Part shown: positions 54,851 through 64,000 of the stretch, in pieces
Layout: each line of letters begins with the position of its first letter
Position numbering within the stretch: position 1 is the first letter of the stretch
Assembly: GCA_963682175.1 (NCBI GenBank)
Contig: OY821772.1
Span: 43,422,925 to 43,486,924 of the forward strand
Direction of reading: 5' to 3'
DNA length: 64,000 nt
From: Triglochin maritima
Taxonomy: Eukaryota; Streptophyta; Magnoliopsida; Alismatales; Juncaginaceae
The notes under the pieces: generated by a model
Database searches by the model: none
Told to the model about the DNA's origin: nothing
The model's input: only the letters and a program-made list of their open reading frames with translations
Translations under genes and position numbers: made by a program

Positions 54851-56790
54851 GCAAAAAATAAGGTATTCTTCTCCCGCACATTGCATGATTTCTTTAACTT
54901 TATAAGTATGCTATCTTGGATGATGGATCCCCATCTCTGCTGTCATTCAGTTTTTGGGTTGCTTGTCTAGATAATGTTTCTACTTTTGATCTGTTATCAA
55001 CTTAACGTCCATGTTCAATGATAATTAATTAATTACTCACCTATTCTCCATATATATAATTTGAAGCTGGCTACTTGCCACTATCTTGTTCTTGCTCTAG
55101 ACCAGTACCCATGGAAATGATATGATACTTTTTCACTTCTTTTCCCAATTTTTTAAACGTTTAAAACATGCTTCATTTAAAAGGTGAACTGATAAGGTAA
55201 TAAGTAAGATACTGAACAAAACATCTGGGCTATATCTTGTGCTTAGGTCCCCCTCAGACACATTAAATCTATTGTTTGATATTAAAGAGTGTTTCTCCTT
55301 TTTTGTGGAGGGCAAATAGATTGCATATTTGCAGACTGAGCTGTTTTTGACTAAATTTTAGTGGCATGGACCCAATTCGAATTAAGCCTACCCATGGTGC
55401 CCTGTCACTGTTTATGGCCAACAATCTATAGTAAATACGAACTAAGGGTCTTTCAGGTGAGTCTTAAATATATATTCTGCTTGACTTGATAACAATTTCT
55501 TATTTCTTTTACTGTTTTTGCTTCCATATTAGGGTCCTGAAAATTTTCTGGATAACTGTCTCAATCTAAAATGAGTAAACAAGAAAAGATAGTCCTCTGT
55601 AGATATATGGTAATATGGACCATTTCTCTGGTTTATTTAGATGGACGCAGGATTTGCCTTCGGGAGATTGCATTCTATAGAGGGAGCCTTGTTGCATAAA
55701 TTTTGAAAGCATAATATCTTATCCCTTTGGTTGTATACTTGTTTCACAATTACCCAAGAATAAATCTTAGCATACTAATGGAAAATTCATAGTGAAGGTT
55801 CATAAATACTGTGTTTGGTATCTTGAATGCCAGCATCAAATTAAAAATTTACAAGAACTGCCTACTTCTGTGGAATACTCTGGATTTCTTTGCACCCATT
55901 AAAAACCCCCCACATTATTGAACGTGTTTCATGACAATTATGTTTCAGTGGGTGATGAACCGTCATTTCATATTTATCAGTAAATAACAGAGGATACCAT
56001 CAATCGTCTGCAATTATCTTCAGACCATATTCAAAGCTCACTTATGGCTCATTACATCTGAGCCACTGCTCACACTTAATACAACTTAATTCCCTTGCGC
56101 ATGCATGTGCCTCAGCTACTGCCATTATAATCAGATAATTCAATGTTGTGAATCCATTAATTCATTTGATCCATGTTCGAGTGTCAGTTTCTCTACTTAC
56201 ATATGGGTTTAACTGTTATGAAATTGAAGGTCAGTTCTGATTAATATGAATCTGCTCAAGTGACTTTGTGAGTAATGGTGACTCCAGTATGTGCCACAGT
56301 TATGATTTATGTTTGTCGCAAAAAATATGACCAACTTGTCTGTGTTTAGGAAGGAGGTTCTTGAAGTTTTGTGGTATCCGTGTTTTGTTTAATTAGTTGT
56401 CTTCTTGGTTGCTGTCTGTTTAATGCAAGAATGATGGGGGAGGTTTGGATGTGTAATCGGTTTCAGTGATTGATTTTTGTGTTGTAATTGGAATTGAAAT
56501 CTATTTATGCTATAAATTGACTTAGTGTTTTACATTGTATTTTACGTACACTTATGGTGTAAGTACAAAGAAGAGTGGTGTCTGAGATTATGTTGTCTAC
56601 GACTAGAATAAAAAGTGATTTATTATTTGTTGAATGAAGAATGCCGAGACCAATTTTCAGTGAGAGAGATTTTCATGTTGCTTTTACCGAAGTAGCGTAT
56701 GTTCGTTAAAAAAGAGAATCTTGAACAACATTTTCAATACTATTTTCATGTTGCTTTTACCGAAGTAGGGTATGTAACATTTTTCTGGTG
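54851..56790. other. Intergenic, no gene; short local duplication
   Basis: No supportable ORF. TTTTCATGTTGCTTTTACCG followed by AAGTAG occurs twice, near 56671 and 56742. Confidence 0.45.
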
Positions 56791-57054
56791 ATTACTATTC
56801 GTCGTCTCAAAACTACTTAAATCCTCCAAACAATTATTATTTTATCATTTACAATTCATTTAATACACAATTCGTCTGTGTCTCTTAAAATAAAGTTTCT
56901 ATCTAAGTTTTCTTCACTTTTTCAATACTAACATCACGAAACTATATGAGCGTCTTGATACGACAATGTTAGTTGGAAATATTTTAGCTAGACGTCCAAT
57001 TTGTTTTTTAAAACTTATTTAAGTTTTGTTATTTTAAATTATTTCAGGTTCCGT

Positions 57055-57440
57055 TGTAAGATTTTGGTGGTGATGAATTAGATTACAATGAGTTTTTTAA
57101 GTACACAAGTATTTCTAACAATCGAGAACGCGATTAAATGGAAGAAACAAGTTGTCATCGGAGTCAAGTTTTTTTGTAATATCATCTTACAAGTCAAAAA
57201 CAGATAATCGGATGGATTGTTATCTGAGATGCGATCACAGAAATGAAATGAGTTCTCGTGATATGAATATTGCATCACGGAAGAACACGAAAAGAATGGG
57301 TTGCGGACTTGCGATTGTCATTTTTTGATAAAAGTGGTTGAGCGACGAGATCGTGATGAATGAGTCGTAGTTTCTAATAGTACTCATGGACAATACAACC
57401 ACATATTTGCAATTTATCTAGAGGGTCACTGACAGATCAG
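57055..57440 (+). pseudogene. MULE transposase N-terminal fragment, copy B
   Basis: GGDELDYNEFFKYTSIS and KQVVIGVKFFCN, then the region matching the reverse complement of 19925-20130 in copy A (NGLRTCDCHFLIKVVER and the interval encoding SNSTHGQ in copy A). The rest of the transposase, including the DDE core, is missing; short duplicated AT-rich sequence (57470-57600) follows. Confidence 0.65.
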
Positions 57441-57808
57441 AATTACATTACATTACCAAACATGTTTAATATATGTTCGTCAGAAATAAATAATAAAAGT
57501 ACAACAGATAGACAAATAGGGAAAATATATATTCGTTAGAAATAAATAATAAGAGTACAACAGATAAACAAATACCAATAAATGTAGTAAAAATTTAACA
57601 TATAATAAAATAAATAATGTACAAGCAACTACAACTTATTATCCGAATCGTGGTCAGAAATGCACAACTGACTGTTCCACTCATGTACGAGGTCATCTAA
57701 ATATGTACATGCAAATCTCGTCTCAATGTTCGACATCTGGTCCCTGTATCGCAAAAAAGACTGCGTAACCCGTATCGTCCTACTCATCCACTGTGTGTAA
57801 CATAAAGA

Positions 57809-59643
57809 TTAGTGTACACTTACAATAAAAACAAAATATACATTACAAACAAAAATTAATTTAGAAAAACTTACTGCATCGCCACATGTCCTATACAGTG
57901 GTCTCTCAGGTCTCGGGGCAGTACCACGCATGAAAATTGGATGTGAGCACCTACCGAACCAATCCAAATAATTTGCATGACAAGTGGATGGGTCGCGGCT
58001 ACGTCTGAGATCAACCAGGTGAAGTCGGTCTCCTTTCGGAAATGTCCTCCAAAGCAATTCCGTGCTCGAAACGTTGTGCCTGACGTCGTACGTCGTCGCA
58101 ATCACAGACCGCACTGCATGCTTTGACTTGGGATGTTAACCGGGATCACCTGAACGTACTCTAACTGACGCAAGACGCGATCAGGCAAATAAGGCTCCAT
58201 GATATACAGATAATGGATAATGCTCAACAATAAAGTCCTCGACACAGCTGCAGCAGGCTCAGGACTATAGGGTAACCACTCCACCTAAACTAATACATGT
58301 TAATAATATTTTTTTTAAATAAACGTGAATGATATATAGTTTTATACCTCTGATGCAATCATCTGATCTAGTCGTCTATGAATGGAATGAAGTCGCCTCT
58401 CGCTTCTATCCTTGGTCTGGACAGCCCACATATGCGAACGAGGAAGAGTCGACTCAATGATTTTCCGCTCCTGATGCGAGCGGAAAGGAGGAAAATACTC
58501 ATATACCCAAGCCTGCAACAACGTAAGACAACTCGCAATACCAGAACAATCAACACGACTCGCTATCCCCAATTGACGATACAGATATATGCCAACGTCA
58601 CTGACCCCCATGAGTACTGACCAATGGTATCTAGGTCCCTAGCCTCCAATAGGTCGTGTGGTCTGACTCTGCAACCGCTCTTGTCGACAAACAAGACGCA
58701 ATTGAGCAGTAAGAAAAGGTAGGCAGTCAACTGCGTACCCTCAGTCTGTGGTGGTCGTCACCGTCTGCAAAAGTCGTCAACAACGTCTATGCTAACACCA
58801 CCGTCACTCCAAAACGAGATATCTCTCCCAAGACCATCGACGCTAACCCTAAGCAACTATGATACATAACTCTTCAGCTCAGACGTCGATGTCTGAGCAC
58901 TGACAATACGACCCTCAACAGGAAATGCGCAGAATCTGGAAGACGTCATGCAACATGATCGTTATCTCTCCGAAAGGCAAGTGGAAAGAGTTGAAGTCAG
59001 GCTGCCACCGCTCCACAAATGCAGAAATCAACGACATGTCAAGACAGGGGAACATGCTGTAAGGCAACTGATTCAATCCGCTGTCAGTAATGGTCCTCAT
59101 CATATCATCACTCATTACTGAATGATTATGACACTTCAGAACCTTCCGATCCTGGTCGTCCCAAATACGTCTGGCGATGTGACATTCGAAACTCTGAATG
59201 ACATTGTCATCTAAAGGACCACCGGACATCACACCAGTCACAATCCACGAATCGTCCTCAACACTCTTCTTCTTCTAAGCTCGGGCGTCTGCAGTGCACG
59301 AACTCAAATCACCGGGCACAAACATACCACCTCTACCCTTCCGAATGACTCACTTAGCAGAAGAAGAACTACCGTGTCGCCCCCGTCCTCTGTCATACTA
59401 CTGCCTCGCCTCCTCCTACGGCTCGAAGTCATACCGACACCCATCGTCACTCTCCACCTCATCCGAATCCTCATCGTCGTTGAAAGAATCATCATGTGTC
59501 TGACGACGATGTAAACTATCCATCTCCCTCCTAACCGAAGCAGATATACCCCGTTTACGTAGATGACGAGGTGCTGAATCCTCTTCGTAAGCATGTACAA
59601 CGCGTAGAGGTATGAATTTTCCTCTTCCTTCACGGTAACCCAA
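57809..59643 (-). pseudogene. Plant mobile domain (MAIN-like) gene of MULE copy B
   Basis: Reads from 59643 (MGYREGRGKFIPLRVV) through RKRGISASVRREMDS and an acidic stretch to TGVMSGGPLDDNV. The mobile domain follows: CHIARRIWDDQDRKVLKCH, MFPCLDMSLISAFVERWQP, FHLPFGEITIMLHDVFQILR (59241-58915). Then ASCLTLLQAWVYEYFPPFR (58611-58342), WLPYSPEPAAAVSRTLLLS and YIMEPYLPDRVLRQLEYVQV (58284-58102), and DPSTCHANYLDWFGRCSHPIF (58114-57809). This is the complete order of a plant mobile domain. Stops and frameshifts, for example between 58915 and 58620, break the frame. It preserves the half of the domain that copy A has lost. Related host proteins MAIN and MAIL1 act with a PP7-like phosphatase in gene silencing and growth; the element-borne form has no known function. 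Confidence 0.82.
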
Positions 59644-60020
59644 TGACTATTAATTAAATTTTAGGAATAAAATGTTGTTAAATGGATTTAAACATCTAAA
59701 TTAATTAATTATTTTTAACTAATTATCAATTAATACTAATTATTTCTTTTATAAAAAGGCGTCTCCGGCAGACGCCCCACCCCCAATTTTTTTAATTTAA
59801 ATAAATAAGACATTTTACCAGATTTGAGTACGTTGGGGTGTCCGTTGACTCATTTCCTGGCATCCGAGACATTCTTCTTGATGATTATGAGAGGACGATT
59901 AAGAGAGAGTAGTGGTATGAGAGTGAAATGAAAAGTTATATAAGTAGAAATGAGAGAAGAACAAAATGGTAATTCGTACATATGATTTAAGTAGTTTTCG
60001 GACGATGAATAACAATTTAT

Positions 60021-61331
60021 TTTTTTTCTTTATATATTTTGGCTTATGCTTTGTATGAATATCTGTCTGTACAATCTGAAGCTGCCTCTTAAAACCTCGT
60101 CTTATTGAGCTTTTATAGTAGTTATTATTGTACAGGATTTTGAGAAGATGATCCAATGTATCATTAATTGCAATGATTATTTTACTCTCTTTCTATAGAT
60201 ACAGTTGATGTATAATCAATAAAATGTATGCATATGTCCGCGTTCCCGAAAGTATGTATTATCTTGTCTGATTAATTTGTTGGCCTTTCAGTTTCTTCTG
60301 GACAATTCTTGTGTCATTCCCTAAATCATATATTTCTTTTGCGGTTTGTTCAGAGGAAAATTAACTAGACAAACAATTACTTTGGAATTGCTTCAACATT
60401 ACTACTGTTAACTTTGGTGAGTTTTAATTGTTAACATATTTTATAGCTGTAACATATTTCATGTAGTGGAATATATCAATATATCATTGGAGTTTATGAT
60501 CCCACAAACTTGATATGGTACGTTATGGTAAAATATGACTTTAAAAGAATGTGTTTTTAGATCGCATTCGTTTTCATTACATGGAAATATTATATGGGTA
60601 TTTCTTGTATATGTATACTTAAACATTTAAAATCAAACATTAATGATTTTTAATGTATAACATAATGTACATGTCAACCATATGATTGAAGTATAATACC
60701 GTAAATATGTATTATATAAATACTCTACTCTAGTATTACATTGGAACACAAATGGAATAGTTTCAATTTGACAAGGTTGGTCTTGGGAAAAGAATATGAG
60801 GAACGAGGCTCTTTTTTACAAAGGGTACACTGAATAAGGATTTGCAGAGCTTGGAAATGTTTAAAGATATCACCTTTCTTATTTGGATGCGGTCTGAAAT
60901 ACAAAATTGACGGACCCAACAATCTGTACTCAATATTGTTCCTCAATTTCCCAAAAACATAAACGTACCTATACCAAAAAAAGCCCTTTCATTTTGGTCC
61001 TATGTTACAGCATTTGTGGGTTCCTAGCAAAATCAAATGGCTCTATCGAAAAAGCTCATTTTCATAATTTATTTTCAGTCAGACATGTTCTTGACTCATA
61101 TTTTCGATGCATGTTTTGAGATTTAGGGTGTTGACATTTTGAACAAGAACCAAATAAAGTAGAGGGTGTTTACTATTTACAAGATGCAAACTCAACTCCA
61201 AGTTCACGATGAATCAACATCAGTATATTTTCAAATTCTGAATTTCTGGTTCTGAACATATATATCAACTTTATCAATCCCAATTCACAAAACCACAAGT
61301 ATCCCAACAATCCATGGGCATAATCACCTGA
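60021..61331. other. Intergenic, no gene
   Basis: Strongly AT-rich, without credible ORFs or repeats. It ends at the target duplication of the LTR-C solo LTR. Confidence 0.5.
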
Positions 61332-61801
61332 TAAGGTGTTAGGATCCTAACCTTGTTTAGTGGGCTAATCCCTTGATTAGTGGGGGTTTGCATGGGGAAA
61401 GGAAGAGGAGGCGTGCACTGTGGAGGGAGTAGGGTGATGGGGGTGTGTTGGGGTTTTTAAGGCAAAATCTCTCTCTTACTTGCTCATCTCTCTCGCCTTC
61501 ATTCTCTTCTCTTTTCCGGCGGCCAGCAGTGGAGGAGGAAACTCCGGCGAAGGTGGACGAGCTCGGTGTTGCGGAGGCACGGACGTGAGGTGCGTTGGAG
61601 CGGAGGTTGCTGTCGGGCGTTGACGTCGAGTGAATCTCTGGCGTGCTCTGTCTTCCTTTTGAGGTATGCCGGGTTTTTAGTTGTTTTCGTTGCTCACCCA
61701 CGTTGGGGTGGAGTTGTGGTCGGTCGCGGGAGGTCGGAGATCTTACTGGCGGCGAAAAACGACGTAAAATCCTCGGCAGACGTGAGGTTTGTTGTCGACC
61801 A

Positions 61802-62260
61802 ACGGTCGACCGATGCCTTCAGGCGGTCGACCGGTTTACTGTTTTGCCCGACTTTAACCATCACCAGTCGAACGATGTCGTGTGGCGGTCGACCGGTTGT
61901 GCATGTGTTGGTGGGTCGGAGGATTTCCTATTTGTTTTCGGTCGACTGTTCCATGTCTTTGGTCCGACCAAAACTTAAGTGAATTTGATTTAATGAATGT
62001 TGTTCGACCGATTATTTATATTGTTCGACCGTTATATGACTTAGACTATTATGATGACTGGTAGTTTTCGGTCGACCGAGACTCCTGAGTCGGTCGACCG
62101 ATTAGACTTGTATGATTTTGACCAGACTCTAGATTTTGACCTCGTATTCGGTCGATCGGTTTTAGATTGTTGTTCAACAGTTGGGACTTAAGTGATGTGC
62201 AGAGAGTTCAACCATTGCAGACTTTCGGTCGACCGAACCTATTGGGAATGGTTGACCGGT
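61802..62260. repeat. CGGTCGACCG array in LTR-C copy 3
   Basis: About ten full or partial copies (ACGGTCGACCGA at 61802, GCGGTCGACCGG twice, GTTCGACCG, TCGGTCGACCGA) at wider spacing and more decayed than in copy 2. I found no convincing plus-strand TATA box downstream. Confidence 0.8.
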
Positions 62261-62579
62261 TAGACTTTTTCGGTGTGCGCATAACTGAATTCCTGGTCCT
62301 TGTGATGTGTCAACTCTGTCTATGAAAACCTGTGTCCTCGCTTGGAACGTGCGCCGGGAGGTGACGACGAGTACGTTGCTCGTGCCTGCCCAGGGACTGT
62401 CGTGTGGAAGAGTGTGGACACTTGGGTCGCGCCACCTTCGTTGATGGACAGTGGTGTGAAGTGATGTTGCTTGACTCTCTGTAGAGTAGAAGACCCGAGG
62501 GATCGTGGATCCCAATGCATGTTGATGCATGGCTCATGGAGTATGATGACCCTGCAGACTACGGCCTGAACCCGTCCGA

Positions 62580-62745
62580 TGTTGTGTCGGACATATGTTG
62601 TACCGTCGAGGTTGTGCCGACGATGCCGCCGAGGTTTTTGCCGACGATGATGGTGTCGACGATGTTTCGGCTTGTGGTTGTGCCGTCCGATGTTGTGCCG
62701 GACGTATGTTGTACCGTCGATGTTCCGACGATGATTTCTCGATTG
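62580..62745 (+). repeat. Degenerate short tandem repeat in LTR-C copy 3
   Basis: GTCCGATGTTGTGYCGGACRTATGTTGTACCGTCGATGTT-like blocks occur at about 62574 and 62689, with GCCGACGATG / GTCGACGATG words between. Copy 2 has a differently repeated GC-rich stretch in the corresponding place (about 4290-4960). Confidence 0.6.
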
Positions 62746-63619
62746 GGCACCTATCAGGGGATGTTTGGACGGACCGGGCTACGGCTCCGTTGGGGGTGGT
62801 GTAGACCACAGGGTTACCTTACGTGGAAGTGTGGACACTCCTCACCGATCCCTTTGGCTCGAGTAGTCGCGTGTGGGGGTGCGTCGTGTACTGTCTACAA
62901 GACTGTATGTGCCTACGATAGTTTTCCGAGGGAGACCCGTTGTTGCTGGACTGATGTCCTTGTTGACCATTTGAGGGTATTTGTTGTTGCCGAGGAACTG
63001 AAGTCTTGTTTTACATTTGGAGGGGATTTGTTGCATTGTAGTTGTTGATATGACATGTCACTAGTATGATAAGTTCATTTACCGTACGGTTGCATTCATA
63101 TAGGCGAGCTTAACATACAAGGTTTTCTAATGGGAAACTCGGACATTGTTGTTGATTCATGTTTCATGACCGCAGTAGGTTCAGTCGGGTGGTAACAGCG
63201 GGCTCACGCATTTTGGGGTCAGGATCCTCTTCAGGCTCTTCGAGGTCTTCATGATTACTTGTATCTGTCTTTCGTTGTATTAATGTAATCATGTATTTTG
63301 ACAAACTCTAACTAGTTATTTATATGAGTAAGATTCCAGTTTGTTGACTTTTGTCTTAAGATCTTGTTTTTAAATTTTCAAATTTTCCGTTTGTTTCGGG
63401 ATGTTACATAAGGTGCACGCAAGTTGTGTCCCCAAGAAATATTTAGAAACTCGTTTTTTTACAAAAGAATTTAGAAAGTGTTAATAAGTAGAACAACACC
63501 CAATAAATACAAGGAATTTTTTTTCAAAATAATATTATTTTTTAATTTTTTTCCAAAATAGAGCTCATTTAAAAGTATTTTTCATACTAGACCCGCTGTC
63601 ACCACGTGGTTGAAAGGAA

Positions 63620-64000
63620 TGTGTTATAAAAGTTTTACTTTTATATGTCAATTATTATGAATTGAATGTGCAAGCATTTTGTTCCTTGATTATGGTATTT
63701 CTCTTTTGGAAGTGTTAAGGAAGAGGTGCTTGGTCCTTAACCGTATAACTCTAAAAGATAATGGTTTACATAAATCAAAAGTTATTCATAATTATGGTAA
63801 TTAACATGGAACATTAATCACCGAGATAAGATTGTCGTGTTGGCCATCAATTGTTGTAGTTCTACAAATAATTGACGACACGAGTATATAAAGAGGAAAA
63901 GATTACTTTTATATATTGAATAGACCTAACAAGTAAAACATTATGGAATTGTGTTTCGTGTCATTAATGTTTTTACTGTGTCTTGGATCCTAAAATATGA
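63620..64000 (+). repeat. LTR-D copy, cut by the window end
   Basis: Begins TGTGTTATAAAAG after a short purine run (GAAAGGAA) and matches 26100-26374 plus 26978-27065 without the insert. A TATA-like GAGTATATAAAGAGG is at about 63882. It continues beyond the window. Confidence 0.75.

Larger units (their letters stand above)
56795..60020. mobile_element. Mutator-like element (copy B) with plant mobile domain gene, transposase mostly deleted
   Basis: The left terminus near 56795-56825 (TTCGTCGTCTCAAAACTACT) and right terminus near 59985-60015 (reverse complement TTCATCGTCCGAAAACTACT) are inverted and match both ends of copy A. Inverted relative to copy A, it keeps the transposase N-terminus (+, 57055-57440) and the whole mobile domain gene (-, 57809-59643). 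Subterminal GGCGTCTCCGGCAGACGCC is at about 59757-59775. Target duplications were not identified. Confidence 0.72.
61332..63413 (+). mobile_element. Solo LTR of the LTR-C family (copy 3), TSD TAAGG
   Basis: The LTR is 61337-63408 (2072 bp) from TGTTAGGATCC to GGGATGTTACA, flanked by TAAGG at 61332-61336 and 63409-63413. Its end is the reverse complement of TGTAACATCCC, the start of copy 1 at 1873. It contains the inverted-repeat array (61802-62260) and a repeat-rich stretch (62580-62740) of CCGACGATG and GTTGTGCCG words. No internal sequence remains. The long ORF at 62515-63048 crosses this repetitive part, is not matched by a clean ORF in copy 2, and is probably not a gene. Confidence 0.9.

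Noticed and set aside
62515..63048. 177-residue protein-coding gene
   Set aside because: Located wholly inside a solo LTR over degenerate repeats, with no domain and no codon-like pattern; kept only as a low-interest finding.

Overview
The window is nuclear DNA of a flowering plant, probably a eudicot. It has intron-bearing eukaryotic genes with GT-AG junctions, plant-type Ty1/copia and Ty3 LTR retrotransposons primed by tRNA-Met and tRNA-Asp, a Mutator-like element (MULE) carrying a plant mobile domain gene, a PIF/Harbinger ORF1-like gene and hAT-like MITEs. I cannot place it to genus. Only one host gene looks intact: a 7-exon TM9SF/nonaspanin (EMP70) gene at 40583-45279 encoding 589 residues. 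Two other host-derived pieces are broken: the last exons of a family GH1 beta-glucosidase (2656-3342) and a decayed 3' copy of the TM9SF gene (52148-54850).

Layout. 1-1614: 5' LTR of a minus-strand copia-type element (LTR-A) running off the left edge. 1615-2270: remnant of a second element (LTR-C). 2270-3914: GH1 fragment. 3924-15051: an LTR-C copy split by a young 8.7-kb minus-strand element (5219-13902) that carries gag-protease but no reverse transcriptase, a TR-GAG-like non-autonomous Athila/Tat-type element with TSD GCATC. 15262-24455: MULE copy A, with a plant mobile domain gene (+) and a transposase (-) tail to tail, broken by an LTR-B solo LTR (TSD CAAGG), a truncated second TR-GAG element and an LTR-D copy. 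26092-29543: another LTR-D copy, a foldback insert, and a 1.03-kb tandem duplication with LTR-like promoter features (LTR-E). 30105-30690: minisatellite. 31340-32845: Harbinger ORF1-like pseudogene, its 3' flank hit by a complete gag-only copia element (32921-38299, TSD TGGTT). 38455-38810: GC-rich repeats. 39887-40076: hAT-like MITE. 40536-45946: TM9SF gene. 45947-50629: complete but decayed copia element (TSD GTTGT). 51223-51491: second hAT-like MITE. 52148-54850: TM9SF pseudogene. 56795-60020: MULE copy B. 61337-63408: LTR-C solo LTR (TSD TAAGG). 63620-64000: start of an LTR-D copy.

The most unusual signal is shared by otherwise different elements. LTR-A, LTR-B, LTR-C and LTR-E all hold dense arrays of a short inverted repeat, CGGT-NN-ACCG (commonest form TCGGTCGACCGA), about a dozen or more copies in 350-600 bp. 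Wherever a TATA box is visible, the array lies about 90-700 bp upstream of it, where a U3 enhancer would sit. The TR-GAG LTRs have another palindrome, ACCGCCAATTGGCGGT, at the matching place, and the two MITEs carry CGGTCCGGACCG-type palindromes. The half-sites are kept while the central dinucleotide varies, which looks like selection on a dimeric binding site and not simple repeat decay.
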